NCBI GenBank assembly: GCA_942491665.1
Contig: CALOBR010000020.1
Span: forward strand, 310,001-374,000
Length of the DNA: 64,000 nucleotides
DNA from: CAVQGZ01 sp942491665
GTDB lineage: Bacteria; Actinomycetota; Actinomycetes; Jiangellales; Jiangellaceae
Direction of reading: 5' to 3'
Numbering within the stretch: the first letter of the stretch is position 1; each line of letters opens with the position of its first letter. The notes beneath the pieces are model-generated. The model was not told the DNA's origin and searched no databases. It saw nothing but the letters and a program-made list of their open reading frames with translations. A program made the translations under genes and the position numbers. Shown here piece after piece: positions 45,013-54,000 of the stretch.

Positions 45013-45932
45013 CCGTCAGCCGCCGGCAGATCGGCGACGAACTCGCGTAGCCAGGCCACGAAGTCGGGCCCGAGGTCGTCGCGCTCGCTGGCCAGCCGGA
45101 CGATCGTGCGCAGGTAGTCCAGCCGGTCACCGGTGTCGTAGCGACGGCCGCGGAACAGCACCCCGTGCACGCCGCCGCCCTCGGACGGGGCCATCCCGGC
45201 GAGAGTCTTGAGCGCATCAGTCAGCTGGATCTCGCCGCCGCGCCCGGGCGTGGTCTGGGCAAGGACGTCGAACACGGCCGGGTCGAGCACGTAGCGCCCG
45301 ATGATGGCCAGGTTGCTCGGGGCGTCGGCCGGGTCGGGCTTCTCGACCAGGTCGTGCACGACGACGATGTCAGAGGTGGTCGTCGCGTCGACCGAGGCGC
45401 AGCCGTAGAGGTTGATGGTGGCCGGGTCGACCTCGATGAGGGCGATCACGCTGCCGCCGAGCTGCTCACGTACCTCGACCATGCGGGTAAGCAGCTTGTC
45501 GCGGGGGTCGATGAGGTCGTCGCCGAGCAGCACCGCGAACGGCTCGCGCCCCACGTGGTCGCCGGCGCACGCGACCGCGTGCCCGAGGCCCTTCGGGTCG
45601 CCCTGGCGGACGTAGAAGATGTCGGCCAGGTGCGTGGAGCGTTGGACCGCGGCGAGCCGCTCGGTGTCGCCCTTCTGCTCCAGCGTGTGCTCGAGCTCCC
45701 AGTTGCGGTCGAAGTGGTCTTCGAGCGGACGCTTGTTGCGTCCGGTGATCATCAAGATGTCGTCGAGGCCGGCGTCCACCGCCTCTTCGACCACCATCTG
45801 GATGGCCGGCGTGTCGACGACCGGCAACATCTCCTTGGGAGTGGCCTTGGTCGCCGGCAAGAAGCGGGTTCCGAGCCCGGCGGCCGGGATCACAGCTTTG
45901 GTCACGGGGGCGGCGGCATCGAGCGCAGACAC
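45009..45932 (-). CDS. galU: UTP-glucose-1-phosphate uridylyltransferase
   Basis: GalU makes UDP-glucose, from which UDP-galactose and then UDP-Galf are drawn. The 307 residues carry the nucleotide loop IPAAGLGTRFLPATKATPKEMLPVVD with the catalytic Lys, QGDPKGLGHAV, LLGDDLID (metal Asp), VEKPDPADAPSNLAIIGRYVL and GRGGEIQLTDAL. The GTG at 45932 follows TAGGGT by exactly six bases, so translation is probably leaderless. Its stop overlaps the glp start by four bases, placing glp, rimJ and probably glpR under this promoter. Confidence 0.95.
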   Translation of the reverse strand: MSALDAAAPVTKAVIPAAGLGTRFLPATKATPKEMLPVVDTPAIQMVVEEAVDAGLDDILMITGRNKRPLEDHFDRNWELEHTLEQKGDTERLAAVQRSTHLADIFYVRQGDPKGLGHAVACAGDHVGREPFAVLLGDDLIDPRDKLLTRMVEVREQLGGSVIALIEVDPATINLYGCASVDATTTSDIVVVHDLVEKPDPADAPSNLAIIGRYVLDPAVFDVLAQTTPGRGGEIQLTDALKTLAGMAPSEGGGVHGVLFRGRRYDTGDRLDYLRTIVRLASERDDLGPDFVAWLREFVADLPAADG

Positions 45933-45938
45933 GCTGCC

Positions 45939-45944
45939 ACCCTA
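45939..45944 (-). promoter_or_regulatory. -10 element of leaderless galU
   Basis: TAGGGT on the minus strand is six bases upstream of the galU GTG. It probably drives the galU-glp-rimJ-glpR unit. Confidence 0.5.
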
Positions 45945-45982
45945 GTGCGTGCCTGCCGGCCCGGTTCTGCGCTGCGGGCTTC

Positions 45983-45988
45983 TACCGT
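45983..45988 (+). promoter_or_regulatory. -10 element of leaderless 5-FCL gene
   Basis: TACCGT is followed by six bases and the ATG at 45995, with no ribosome-binding site. Confidence 0.5.
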
Positions 45989-45994
45989 GGGCGC

Positions 45995-46582
45995 ATGGTC
46001 GATGTCGGCAGCGACAAGCAGGCGTTGCGCGAGCGCCTGCTGGCACGGAGACGCGACCTGCAGCCGCGCACCCTGGCTGAGGCGGCCGGCGCGCTGCGCG
46101 AGGTTCTGCTCGCCATGCCCGAGTGTGCCGCAGCCCGCACCGTGGCCGCGTACGTGTCGGTCGGCCCGGAGCCGGGCACCGGGTCGCTGCTGGAGGATCT
46201 CGAGGAGCGCGGCGTGCAGACCCTGCTGCCCGTGCAGACCGGCGACGGGGACCTGGACTGGGCTCGCTACACCGGACCCATGGGGCTGGCCCCGGCCACC
46301 CGCGGGGTACTGGAGCCCCGGGCGCGCCGCCTCGGCCCGGACGCGGTGCGCCGCGCCGACGTCGTTCTCGTGCCGGCGCTCGCCGTGGACCGCCGGGGCC
46401 ACCGGCTCGGCCGGGGCGGGGGTTCCTACGACCGAGCGCTCGCCCGACTCGTCGGCGGGCACGCGCAGGTGATCGCGCTGCTGCACGATGGTGAGCTGCT
46501 GGACCTGCCCGTGCCGACCGAGCCCCACGACCGGCCCGTGGACGCGGCAGCGACCCCGTCCGGGCTGGTACGCCTGCGCTGA
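45995..46582 (+). CDS. 5-formyltetrahydrofolate cyclo-ligase
   Basis: This ATP-dependent enzyme converts 5-formyl-THF to 5,10-methenyl-THF and has 195 residues. An N-terminal helix KQALRERLLARRRDLQPRTLAEAA carries the conserved basic residues. TVAAYVSVGPEPGTGSLLEDLEERG binds folate, and VLVPALAVDRRGHRLGRGGGSYDRAL is the ATP and substrate loop. The gene is leaderless by its position after TACCGT. It is divergent from galU, as in mycobacteria (Rv0992c/Rv0993), and convergent with the penicillin acylase gene. Confidence 0.92.
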   Translation: MVDVGSDKQALRERLLARRRDLQPRTLAEAAGALREVLLAMPECAAARTVAAYVSVGPEPGTGSLLEDLEERGVQTLLPVQTGDGDLDWARYTGPMGLAPATRGVLEPRARRLGPDAVRRADVVLVPALAVDRRGHRLGRGGGSYDRALARLVGGHAQVIALLHDGELLDLPVPTEPHDRPVDAAATPSGLVRLR

Positions 46583-46586
46583 AGCC

Positions 46587-49136
46587 CTAGCCGGCCCGGG
46601 GCACGAGCATGAGCGTGTGCTCGGTCTCGGCCGCGATCGCCTCATCCGTCCATGCCATCTGTGGAGCCTTGTTCGTCTGCCACGCCGCGATCTGGTCGTC
46701 GTAGTTGGGGTGCCCTGGGTGACCGGACTGCCCGGACTGGTTGACCCACCGCGAGGCGTCCAGGTCGCCGAAATCCACGACCATGCGGAACGTCGGGATG
46801 TTGGTCAGCACGTAGGAGTCGTCGTTGGCATTCCACGAGTTCGCCAGGACGATGTTGCCACCTCCGCCGGCGGCATACGGCCCGCGGTTGAACAGCCACT
46901 CCACCGGGGCGATACCTGAGTCGCCGAAGGCGTTGGCGACCAGGTCGAGGCCGTGCATCTTGCCCCACTCCCACGTCTGCGGATCCTTGCCCTGGGCCTC
47001 GGTCATCTCGTCACGTGCCTGCGTCATCGCCTCGCGAAGCACGGCGTCGCGGGTCTCCACGACGTCTTCGGTGGTGACGTCGTCCCACCAGGGATCGTCG
47101 GGCGAGCCCAGCAGGGTGTCGAGCACCACGAACCAGCGGCCTCGCCCGGTGGGCCAGTACTCCTCGGGCAGCTCGTCGCGGAAGGCGAGCGCGAGGGTTC
47201 GTGCATACACGGCGTTGAAGTAGGCCGCGGCGGCCGAGTCGGGTTCGTGACCGAAGTCCCAGCCGTCGAACAGGGCCTGGCCCTCGGCGTAGTAGCCGTC
47301 GAGGGCCAACTGCTGCAGCAACGGCACCATGCGCTGGGCCATCCAGCTCCAGGAGTCCATCTGCAGGGCGCCGGCGTCCTCGACGGTCAGGTTGTCGTTG
47401 GCATCCAGGGCAGCGCGGATCCGGTCGCCCCGGTAGGCGAACTGGGCATCCGTGGTGAGCAGGTAGGGGTACTCCCGCGGGACAGTGAACTCGTTGGCAG
47501 TCGCGACGTAGCCGCGGGGTGCGTTGTAGACGTGTGGCTTGTTCTCGAAGGGGATCGTGCCGATCCACTCGTTCTCGCCGGTCCATCCCGGCACAGGCAG
47601 CGAGCCGTCGTAACCGCTGCGGATGGGGATGTCGCCGAAGACGTAGTAGCCGGTGTTGCCCTCGTTGTCTGCGTAGACGATGTTCTGGTTGAACGCCGTG
47701 GCCAGCTCCAGACCGGCGGTGAACTCCTCCCAGTTCGTCGCCGCGTTCATCAGCGGCAGGAGCTCGGCGGTTCGGCCGGGCTCGAGACCGGGCCACCGCA
47801 GCGCCACCTCGTATCCCGCGCCAGGCTCCGGCGAGTCCGACGGCACGGGGGCATCTGCCCCGACCTGCTCCAGGTCGGGGACAGCGAAAGAGCTGGAGAC
47901 GTTCTGCGAGCTGATCAGCGGGCCGTTGCGGGTGCTGCGGATCGTCACCTCGACCGGGTCGCCGCCGGCGACCTCGATGGTCTCGACCCGGGTCTCGAGT
48001 GGCACCATCCCGTCCTCCGTCAGGTACTCCTCCCCTTCGACCTGCTCCAGAATGAGGTCCGTCGTGTCGACGTAGGGCGTGGTGACCCCCCACGCGATGT
48101 CGCGGTTGTGCCCGACGAGGACGCCCGGCAGGCTCGCCAGCGAGAACCCTCGCACGTCGAACGGGCACTGATCGTCGACCACCCTGCAGCGCAGCCCCAC
48201 CTGGTCGAAGAGGCCCGGGATGGACGGCGCGAGGTGCGGGTCGTTGGCCAGCAGCGGGCTTCCCGACGCCGTGCGCTCACCGCTGACCGTCCAGGAGTTG
48301 CTCCCCACTCCCCCGCCGGAGGACATGCCGGGCACCGAGGCGATGGAGCGCGCGGCCGAGCGCACCGCGCCCAGCGCGGCGTCCGGGATCTCGTCGAACT
48401 CGTTGATGGTTGCCGGGCGGGTCAGGTCCGACTGCTCGAGGTCTTGGACCGTGAGGATGGTGCCCATCTCGTCATAAGGGAACGGTGGGTAGAGCTGCTC
48501 GAGACGCTCAGCGGGAAGGACGGACGACAGCACGGCCCGCTCCGCCTCCTGGTCGGCGTTGTGGCGCAGGTCCCAGCCCAGCAGCCGGACGAACGTCAGG
48601 GAGTCCGCGACGGTCCAGGGCTCCGGGTCGCGCTCGACGCCCTGGACGCCGAGAAGCGTGTACTGGATACCTCGCTCACCGGACGGGGTCTGCTCGAGCC
48701 AGGCGTTGACACCGGCTGCGTAGGCCTCGAAGTAGCCCAGGGCCTGCGGGCTCAGCAGGCCTACCTCCGTCTCGGCGATCTCGCGCCAGCCGAGGGACCG
48801 CAAGAACGTGTCGGTCTCCACGGCGTCCTCTCCGGCGATCTCGCTGAGCCGCCCGGCGCCGACCAGGCGACGGAAGTCCATGTCCCAGAAGCGGTCCTGG
48901 GCATGCAGGTACCCCTGGGCGCGGAAGAGGTCATCTGCGGTGTCTGCGTAGACCGTGGGAACCCCGTAGCCGTTGCGAAGAACCTCCACCTCGCCGGTCA
49001 GACCCGGCAGTGCCACCTCGCCGTCGTACTGCGGGTAGCCGCGGCGTACCTGCCAGAACCCGAACCCGACACCGACGACGATGACCACCACGAGCAGCCC
49101 GGCGATCACGGCCAGCACGATTCCAAGGCGACGCAC
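46587..49136 (-). CDS. Penicillin acylase family Ntn hydrolase
   Basis: This is an 849-residue exported or membrane-anchored N-terminal-nucleophile hydrolase. One hydrophobic segment (IVLAVIAGLLVVVIVVGVGFGF) starts it. The alpha subunit shows VEVLRNGYGVPTVYADTADDLFRAQGYLHAQDRFWDMDFRR, a family hallmark. After autocatalytic cleavage the beta subunit would begin at Ser281 in VGSNSWTVSG, followed by SGSPLLANDPHLA. Family members act on beta-lactams, N-acyl-homoserine lactones or other acyl amides. The natural substrate is unknown. The GTG at 49136 is six bases after TAGGCT, suggesting a leaderless message. It is divergent from fmdB. Confidence 0.92.
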   Translation of the reverse strand: MRRLGIVLAVIAGLLVVVIVVGVGFGFWQVRRGYPQYDGEVALPGLTGEVEVLRNGYGVPTVYADTADDLFRAQGYLHAQDRFWDMDFRRLVGAGRLSEIAGEDAVETDTFLRSLGWREIAETEVGLLSPQALGYFEAYAAGVNAWLEQTPSGERGIQYTLLGVQGVERDPEPWTVADSLTFVRLLGWDLRHNADQEAERAVLSSVLPAERLEQLYPPFPYDEMGTILTVQDLEQSDLTRPATINEFDEIPDAALGAVRSAARSIASVPGMSSGGGVGSNSWTVSGERTASGSPLLANDPHLAPSIPGLFDQVGLRCRVVDDQCPFDVRGFSLASLPGVLVGHNRDIAWGVTTPYVDTTDLILEQVEGEEYLTEDGMVPLETRVETIEVAGGDPVEVTIRSTRNGPLISSQNVSSSFAVPDLEQVGADAPVPSDSPEPGAGYEVALRWPGLEPGRTAELLPLMNAATNWEEFTAGLELATAFNQNIVYADNEGNTGYYVFGDIPIRSGYDGSLPVPGWTGENEWIGTIPFENKPHVYNAPRGYVATANEFTVPREYPYLLTTDAQFAYRGDRIRAALDANDNLTVEDAGALQMDSWSWMAQRMVPLLQQLALDGYYAEGQALFDGWDFGHEPDSAAAAYFNAVYARTLALAFRDELPEEYWPTGRGRWFVVLDTLLGSPDDPWWDDVTTEDVVETRDAVLREAMTQARDEMTEAQGKDPQTWEWGKMHGLDLVANAFGDSGIAPVEWLFNRGPYAAGGGGNIVLANSWNANDDSYVLTNIPTFRMVVDFGDLDASRWVNQSGQSGHPGHPNYDDQIAAWQTNKAPQMAWTDEAIAAETEHTLMLVPRAG

Positions 49137-49142
49137 GGCCGG

Positions 49143-49148
49143 AGCCTA
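49143..49148 (-). promoter_or_regulatory. -10 element of leaderless acylase gene
   Basis: TAGGCT on the minus strand, six bases before the GTG at 49136. Confidence 0.5.
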
Positions 49149-49189
49149 GCCACGCACGACTGGACTCAGGGCGGTACCGGGGAGCATCA

Positions 49190-49216
49190 TTAGCACTCGA
49201 ACGATGCGAGTGCCAG
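49190..49216. promoter_or_regulatory. CIRCE operator (HrcA site)
   Basis: TTAGCACTC-N9-GAGTGCCAG matches the CIRCE consensus (TTAGCACTC-N9-GAGTGCTAA) at 16 of 18 arm positions with the exact nine-base spacer. It ends 28 bases before the fmdB-like GTG, so HrcA should repress that gene and release it on heat stress. In M. tuberculosis the orthologue Rv0991c is in the HrcA regulon. Confidence 0.88.
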
Positions 49217-49243
49217 CGCCTGCTGGCCGCCGGAGAGGACACC

Positions 49244-49687
49244 GTGCCCACCTACACGTACGCGTGCACCGAGTGCGACGAGCAGCTCGAGGTGGTGCAG
49301 TCGTTCACCGCCGACCCGCTGACGGAGTGCCCCCGCTGCAGCGGCCGGCTGCGCAAGGTGTTCCACCCGGTCGGCGTCGTGTTCAAGGGCTCGGGCTTCT
49401 ATCGCACCGACAGCCGCTCGGGCAGCAAGGCGGCGAACGGTGCGGGTGGCTCGTCGGAGAAGAGCGGCACGGGCGCCAAGGGCGACGCCGGGTCTTCGTC
49501 GGGTGAGAGTGGCTCGTCATCGAGCGGCGGGTCGTCGGCGAAGTCGGGCTCCCAAGAGAAGTCGACCGGCGGGTCGTCGAGCGGCGGCTCGTCGGGCAGT
49601 GGGTCGTCGGGCAGTGGGTCGTCCGGCAAAGGCTCGTCCGAAGGTTCCTCCGGCGGCACGGGGTCGAAGCCCCCCTCGTCCGGCTGA
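49244..49687 (+). CDS. FmdB zinc-ribbon protein, Ruc-like chaperone
   Basis: This is a 147-residue protein. Residues 1-52 are an FmdB-type zinc ribbon: VPTYTYACTECDEQLEVVQ, then CPRCSGRLRKVFHPVGVVFKGSGFY, with two CxxC pairs. Residues 60-147 are almost only Ser, Gly, Lys, Ala and Glu and must be disordered. Rv0991c (Ruc) has the same plan and is a redox-regulated, heat-induced chaperone that delivers unfolded proteins to DnaK. The CIRCE operator supports the same role here. The GTG at 49244 has AGAGGA upstream. The tail is longer and more repetitive than usual. Confidence 0.85.
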   Translation: MPTYTYACTECDEQLEVVQSFTADPLTECPRCSGRLRKVFHPVGVVFKGSGFYRTDSRSGSKAANGAGGSSEKSGTGAKGDAGSSSGESGSSSSGGSSAKSGSQEKSTGGSSSGGSSGSGSSGSGSSGKGSSEGSSGGTGSKPPSSG

Positions 49688-49726
49688 GCCTGTGGACGAG
49701 CGCAGGAGCGTGTGCCGCCGTTCTCG

Positions 49727-49732
49727 TACCGT
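49727..49732 (+). promoter_or_regulatory. -10 element of leaderless SAF gene
   Basis: TACCGT, six bases before the GTG at 49739. Confidence 0.5.
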
Positions 49733-49738
49733 CCTGGG

Positions 49739-50425
49739 GTGCTCGACCGCCACCCGCCCGCGACGTCAGCGAGACGTGTGCGCCGGCTGTGGCGCGACGC
49801 TCGTCGGTTCGCCCGGCGCTACCAGCGGTGGGTCGGCGCGGGACTGATCGGCCTGGCCGCGCTGCTGGCGCTGTCGGTTCTCGCACCACCCCCGGCGGCG
49901 ACTGTGGTGATGACTGTGGCCGCCCGCGACCTGCCGGCCGGGGCTCTGCTGGTCAGCGACGACCTACGCGATGTGCCTGCTCCCGCCGCGCTCGTGCCGG
50001 CGGCCGCGCTCGACCGCTCGGGCGCTCTCGGCCAGGTGCTGCTGGCACCCGTCGCGGCCGGCGAGGCCATCACCGCAGCGCGGCTGACCGGGTCGGGGCT
50101 GCTGGCCGGCACGCCCCCCGGCACCGTGGCGCTGCCCGTGCGCCTGGCAGACCCGGGTGCAGCCGCTTTGCTGGAGCCGGGTGACCGGGTCAACCTGCTC
50201 GCTGCGGTCGCGGGCGACGCCCAGCACACCAGTGTGCGCGTGGTCGGACGTGACCTCGTCGTGCTGCACTCGGGCGGCTCCTCGTCCGGCCCGGACGCCA
50301 CCGCCGCCATGGCTGCCGACGACCTGCTCGGCGGCCTCGTCGTGGTAGCCGCCAGCGACCGCGAGGTGCTCGACATCGTCGGCGGCGCTGCCGACGGCCC
50401 GCTGTGGGCGAGCCTTCACCCCTAG
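49739..50425 (+). CDS. SAF domain protein (CpaB/RcpC-like)
   Basis: This is a 228-residue membrane-anchored protein. A basic cytoplasmic stretch is followed by one transmembrane segment (GLIGLAALLALSVLA). A SAF domain comes next (MTVAARDLPAGALLVSDDLRDVPAP, GQVLLAPVAAGEAITAARL), and then an RcpC-like beta domain (GTVALPVRLADPGAAALLEPGDRVNLLAAV). In Flp pilus systems this protein (CpaB) supports pilus assembly at the outer layer, but no other tad/flp gene is in the window, so its function here is open. The leaderless GTG at 49739 fits the local -10 pattern. mscL follows by 17 bases with its own -10. Confidence 0.82.
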   Translation: MLDRHPPATSARRVRRLWRDARRFARRYQRWVGAGLIGLAALLALSVLAPPPAATVVMTVAARDLPAGALLVSDDLRDVPAPAALVPAAALDRSGALGQVLLAPVAAGEAITAARLTGSGLLAGTPPGTVALPVRLADPGAAALLEPGDRVNLLAAVAGDAQHTSVRVVGRDLVVLHSGGSSSGPDATAAMAADDLLGGLVVVAASDREVLDIVGGAADGPLWASLHP

Positions 50426-50430
50426 ACGCT

Positions 50431-50436
50431 TACGAT
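50431..50436 (+). promoter_or_regulatory. -10 element of leaderless mscL
   Basis: TACGAT lies immediately after the SAF gene stop and is six bases before the mscL GTG at 50443. Confidence 0.5.
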
Positions 50437-50442
50437 TGCCCG

Positions 50443-50868
50443 GTGATCAAAGGATTCCGTGACTTCATCCTTCGTGGGAACGTCGTCGAGCTGGCTGTCG
50501 CCGTCGTCATCGGCGGCGCGTTCACCGCACTCGTGGCGGTGTTCGGTGAAGCCTTCATCAACCCGCTCATCGCGGTCGTCGGTGGCCCGGACTCGACCGG
50601 GTGGGGCTTTCAGATCCTCGCCGGCAACGACGCCACGTTCGTCGACATCGGCGCAGTCGTGACGGCGGTGATCACCTTCGTGATCACCGCAGCCGTCGTC
50701 TACTTTCTCGTCGTCGCCCCGATGAACTCCTACCAGGCGCGAGTCAAGGCCAAGCTGGACGTCGAGCCCGAGCCCGAGGAGATCCCGGCCGACGTCGAGC
50801 TGCTCAAGGAGATCCGCGACCTGCTCGCCGAGCGCCGTCCCGGCGGGTCAGGCGTCGACACGAGCTGA
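50443..50868 (+). CDS. mscL: Large-conductance mechanosensitive channel
   Basis: MscL forms a homopentameric pore that opens under membrane tension. The 141-residue subunit has the N-terminal amphipathic helix MIKGFRDFILRGNVVELAVAVVIGGAFTALV (pore-lining TM1 with the conserved Asn, Ala and Gly packing), a periplasmic loop, and TM2 VVTAVITFVITAAVVYFLVVAPMN. The C-terminal acidic helix VEPEPEEIPADVELLKEIRDLLAER forms the cytoplasmic bundle. The GTG at 50443 is leaderless by position. Confidence 0.96.
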   Translation: MIKGFRDFILRGNVVELAVAVVIGGAFTALVAVFGEAFINPLIAVVGGPDSTGWGFQILAGNDATFVDIGAVVTAVITFVITAAVVYFLVVAPMNSYQARVKAKLDVEPEPEEIPADVELLKEIRDLLAERRPGGSGVDTS

Positions 50869-51002
50869 GCGCTGAGCCGCACCGCGACAAGGCGTAGGCA
50901 ACCCGAACCACACCGCGATGCGGTGGGCGCACACCGAAACGCACCTTGACGCCCCTGCGGGCGCCTCGACCTGCGCGATGCGCAGCGTGGTAGCCGCGGT
51001 GA
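50869..51002. other. Convergent intergenic region with three hairpins
   Basis: This stretch lies between mscL and the convergent DUF4011 gene. It holds three short perfect or near-perfect hairpins: CACCGC-GAT-GCGGTG (50911-50925), a GCCC/GGGC stem near 50948-50966, and CTGCGC-GAT-GCGCAG (50971-50985). None is followed by T residues. Two share the loop GAT. They may end transcription from both sides. Confidence 0.45.
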
Positions 51003-54000
51003 CTAGTGGTGCGGTGGACGTTCGTCGTTGAGCCACTGCTCACGGGCAGCGTCCTCCCCGGCACGCTCGGCGGCTCGCTCAGCCTCGTCGCCTCCGGCGA
51101 GCGTCGGCAGTGGGTCGTCGATGACCGAGCCCGCGTCAAGACGTGGCGGCGTCGGTTCTTCCCCCTGCGCGCTCTCGTCGGGCTGCGCCAGACCCCCCGA
51201 GGTTGTGGCGATGGTGGCGGTGCGTACCGCGCGGCGCAGCACCGTGTCGGAGCGTCCCGTCGGGTGGGCCAGCCCCACCTCACTGGCTAGGGCGGCGACG
51301 GCGTCGTCCTCGGTGAGTCCGGGGTTGCGCTGCTCCACCCAGGCGGCCAGCGCGACGAGGTCGGCGACGGGGTAGGCCTCGGCCGGGCGTCCGACGGCGA
51401 TCGCTGGTCGTGGCACAGGCGACGACGCCGCGTCGGTCTCGCCGTCCTCTGGCTCGTCGGGGGTCTCACCCCCCTGAGCGTCGGTGGCCGGGGGCGGTGC
51501 GTTGCGGGCTGCGTCGAGCGCGTCGGCCAGCGCAGCGGAGTCGCGCCAGGCAGCCGTGATGCTCGCCACCTCGGCGTCGGGGTCGCGCAGCCAGTCGGCC
51601 ACGCACACCCGGTAGACCGACCAGCCCGCCCGCATGAGCTGCTCGGGACGCATGCGTTCGCGGTCGCGCACGTCGTCGAGAGAGGCGAACGTGCCGCCCT
51701 CGGTCTCCACCGCGAGCACTCCCCGACCCGGACGGCCGGGGTGCTCGAGCGCGAACCCGAGGGCGAGCGCACCGCAGCCCGCACCGCTGAGAACAGGTAG
51801 ACCTGCCTGGTACAGCCGGCTGGCGATCGCCCGCTCCAACGGGTCGAGGGGGCGCTGCGCAAGAGCCGGATGGGCGGTCGGGTCGTCCGCGCCCTCGACC
51901 GCGATCCCCTCCGCCGTGGCCAGAAGCTGACGCAGGCCACGCAGCCCGTCCGCGGCCAGTCGACGCGGCTCGAGGTCCGACGCCGTCACCGACGACACCA
52001 CTATGAGCTCGCGTCGGGCCGTCGACACGGCAGACGTCAGCCAGCGCAGCCCTCCCGGCCTGTTCAGCGACCCGTAGCGGTACAGCAGCCGTCCGTCGCG
52101 GGCGCGGCCGAAGCCGACAGAGAGGATCACCGCGTCGCGGCGCTCCCCGTTGAGGTCGTCGACCGGACGTAGCAGGAACGGCTCATCGGCGTCGGGCCCC
52201 AGTGCCTCGGCCAGGGCGGAGTCGGTGAGGCAGGCGCGCGCGAGGGCCGCCTCGACCGCGCCGGCGTGCAGGCGTCCGAGGGTCAGCACCGCCAGGCTGG
52301 CGTGCGGCCGGCCCGTGACGTGCTCCCGCACGAGGTCGACGACCTCGTCGACCTCACGGTCGACGCTTTCCTCCTGCTCGCGGGTGCCCATCTCTTGCTT
52401 GACGTGACGAAACACCAACGGCGGCGCTGCCGACGCCCCGGGGGGCACCGCCGGAGAGGCGCCTGAGCGCGACTCGGGCATCGCCACCTGCAGACGTGCG
52501 TCACGGCAGCCGTAGCGCGTGGGCAGGTCGAGGGAGGGCAGCTGGTCGCGCAGTACCGCGTAGAGCGACGGCGTCTCGACGCCGGCGCCGGGGATCTGGC
52601 CGGTGACCCGTGGGTCGGGTGTGTCCACGCTGAGCGGAGTGGGGGACGGCGGCGGCTGCGCCGGGTCGCCCAGCACGACCACCTGCTCGGCCCGGGCGAG
52701 CACACCGATGGCGTGGGCGAGCGCGACCGACTGCGCGTCGAGAACCACGACGAGGTCGAAGGAGACTTCCAGCGGCATCGCGGCGGCCACCGGCAGCGGA
52801 CCGGCCAGCCACACCGGGCGGGTGGCGAGCACCGTCGGCCAGGCGCCCGCCAGCAGCTCGCGCGTCGTCGCCGGACCGCGCCCCACGACCGCGTCGCGCA
52901 GCACCCGCACCTGCACCGGGCGCGCGGTGGCGGCGGCCCGCGCGCGCCGTCCCCACGCCGCGCGGGCGAGGTCGGCGGCGGTGACCGACGCGGCCGCGTC
53001 CGCCTGCCGCCACCGTTGCGAGGTCTCGCGCAGGGTGGAGCCAGAGGTATCGGCGAGGACGGGGTCGGTGTCTTCGATCTGCTCGGCGAGCGTGGCCGCC
53101 ACGACCGAGTCGAGCACGGCGACGGCGGACTCGCCGGTCACCGTCTCGCCCGCCTCGCGTCGTTCCCGCAGGTCGGCGACAACCGGGCCGAACCCGGCGT
53201 CGGCCAGGTCGGCGGCGGCCGCCGTCAGCCGCGGTAGCCGACGTGCCCAGTGGGCGTCGGCGGCGAGTGTGGCCAGCCGGGCCTGCACCCCGGCCAGGTC
53301 CAGCTCCTCGGGCACCGCCTGGGGGTGCAGGGTGCGCAAGGCGGCCAGTGCGGCCGACGTCTCAGACCACGCCTCGACAGCCCCGGACGCGCTGTCGCCC
53401 GTGCGCGGCAGCCGGTTGTCGTGGGCGGCACCGGCCCACCGGTCGAGCACGTCGGCCGCCGTGGCGAGCGTCTGCGCCAGGCGTGCCTCGTCATCGGCTG
53501 TGCCGGGCCGGGCCAGCCGCTCCGTGGTCGCGCGCAGGGCGCGTCGCTCCCGCAGCCCGGGACCATCGGCCAGCGACCGCCGCGTGCGCCGGTCGGTGAC
53601 GGCCGCCGCCATGCGGTGCACCGGCTCGGCCCACAGCTCACGGGCGAACACCGTCTCCACCTGCATGACGTCGCCCAGCAGCGCAGCAAGCGAGTCGAGG
53701 TCAGCGACGGTGCTCGGCGCCGGCATGCCCACCTCGGCCGCCGCGCGCGCAGCGCGGTCGCGGGCCGTGGGCAGCAGCTCGGTTCGCAGGCGGTCGACCA
53801 GGGCGACCATCTGCTCTGCCTCGTGCGCGTTCTGCGGGATCGCACCGAACCACGGCGTGCTCGTGGCCGAGATCAGCAGACCGTCGAGGTCGGTGAACTC
53901 GGCGAGATCTGCACGCAGGCGCCCCATAGCCGCACCGTCGAGGGCGGCCAACGAGTCGGCGCTGATGCGCACCGCCGACTGCTGGTCGGCCGCCACCGAG

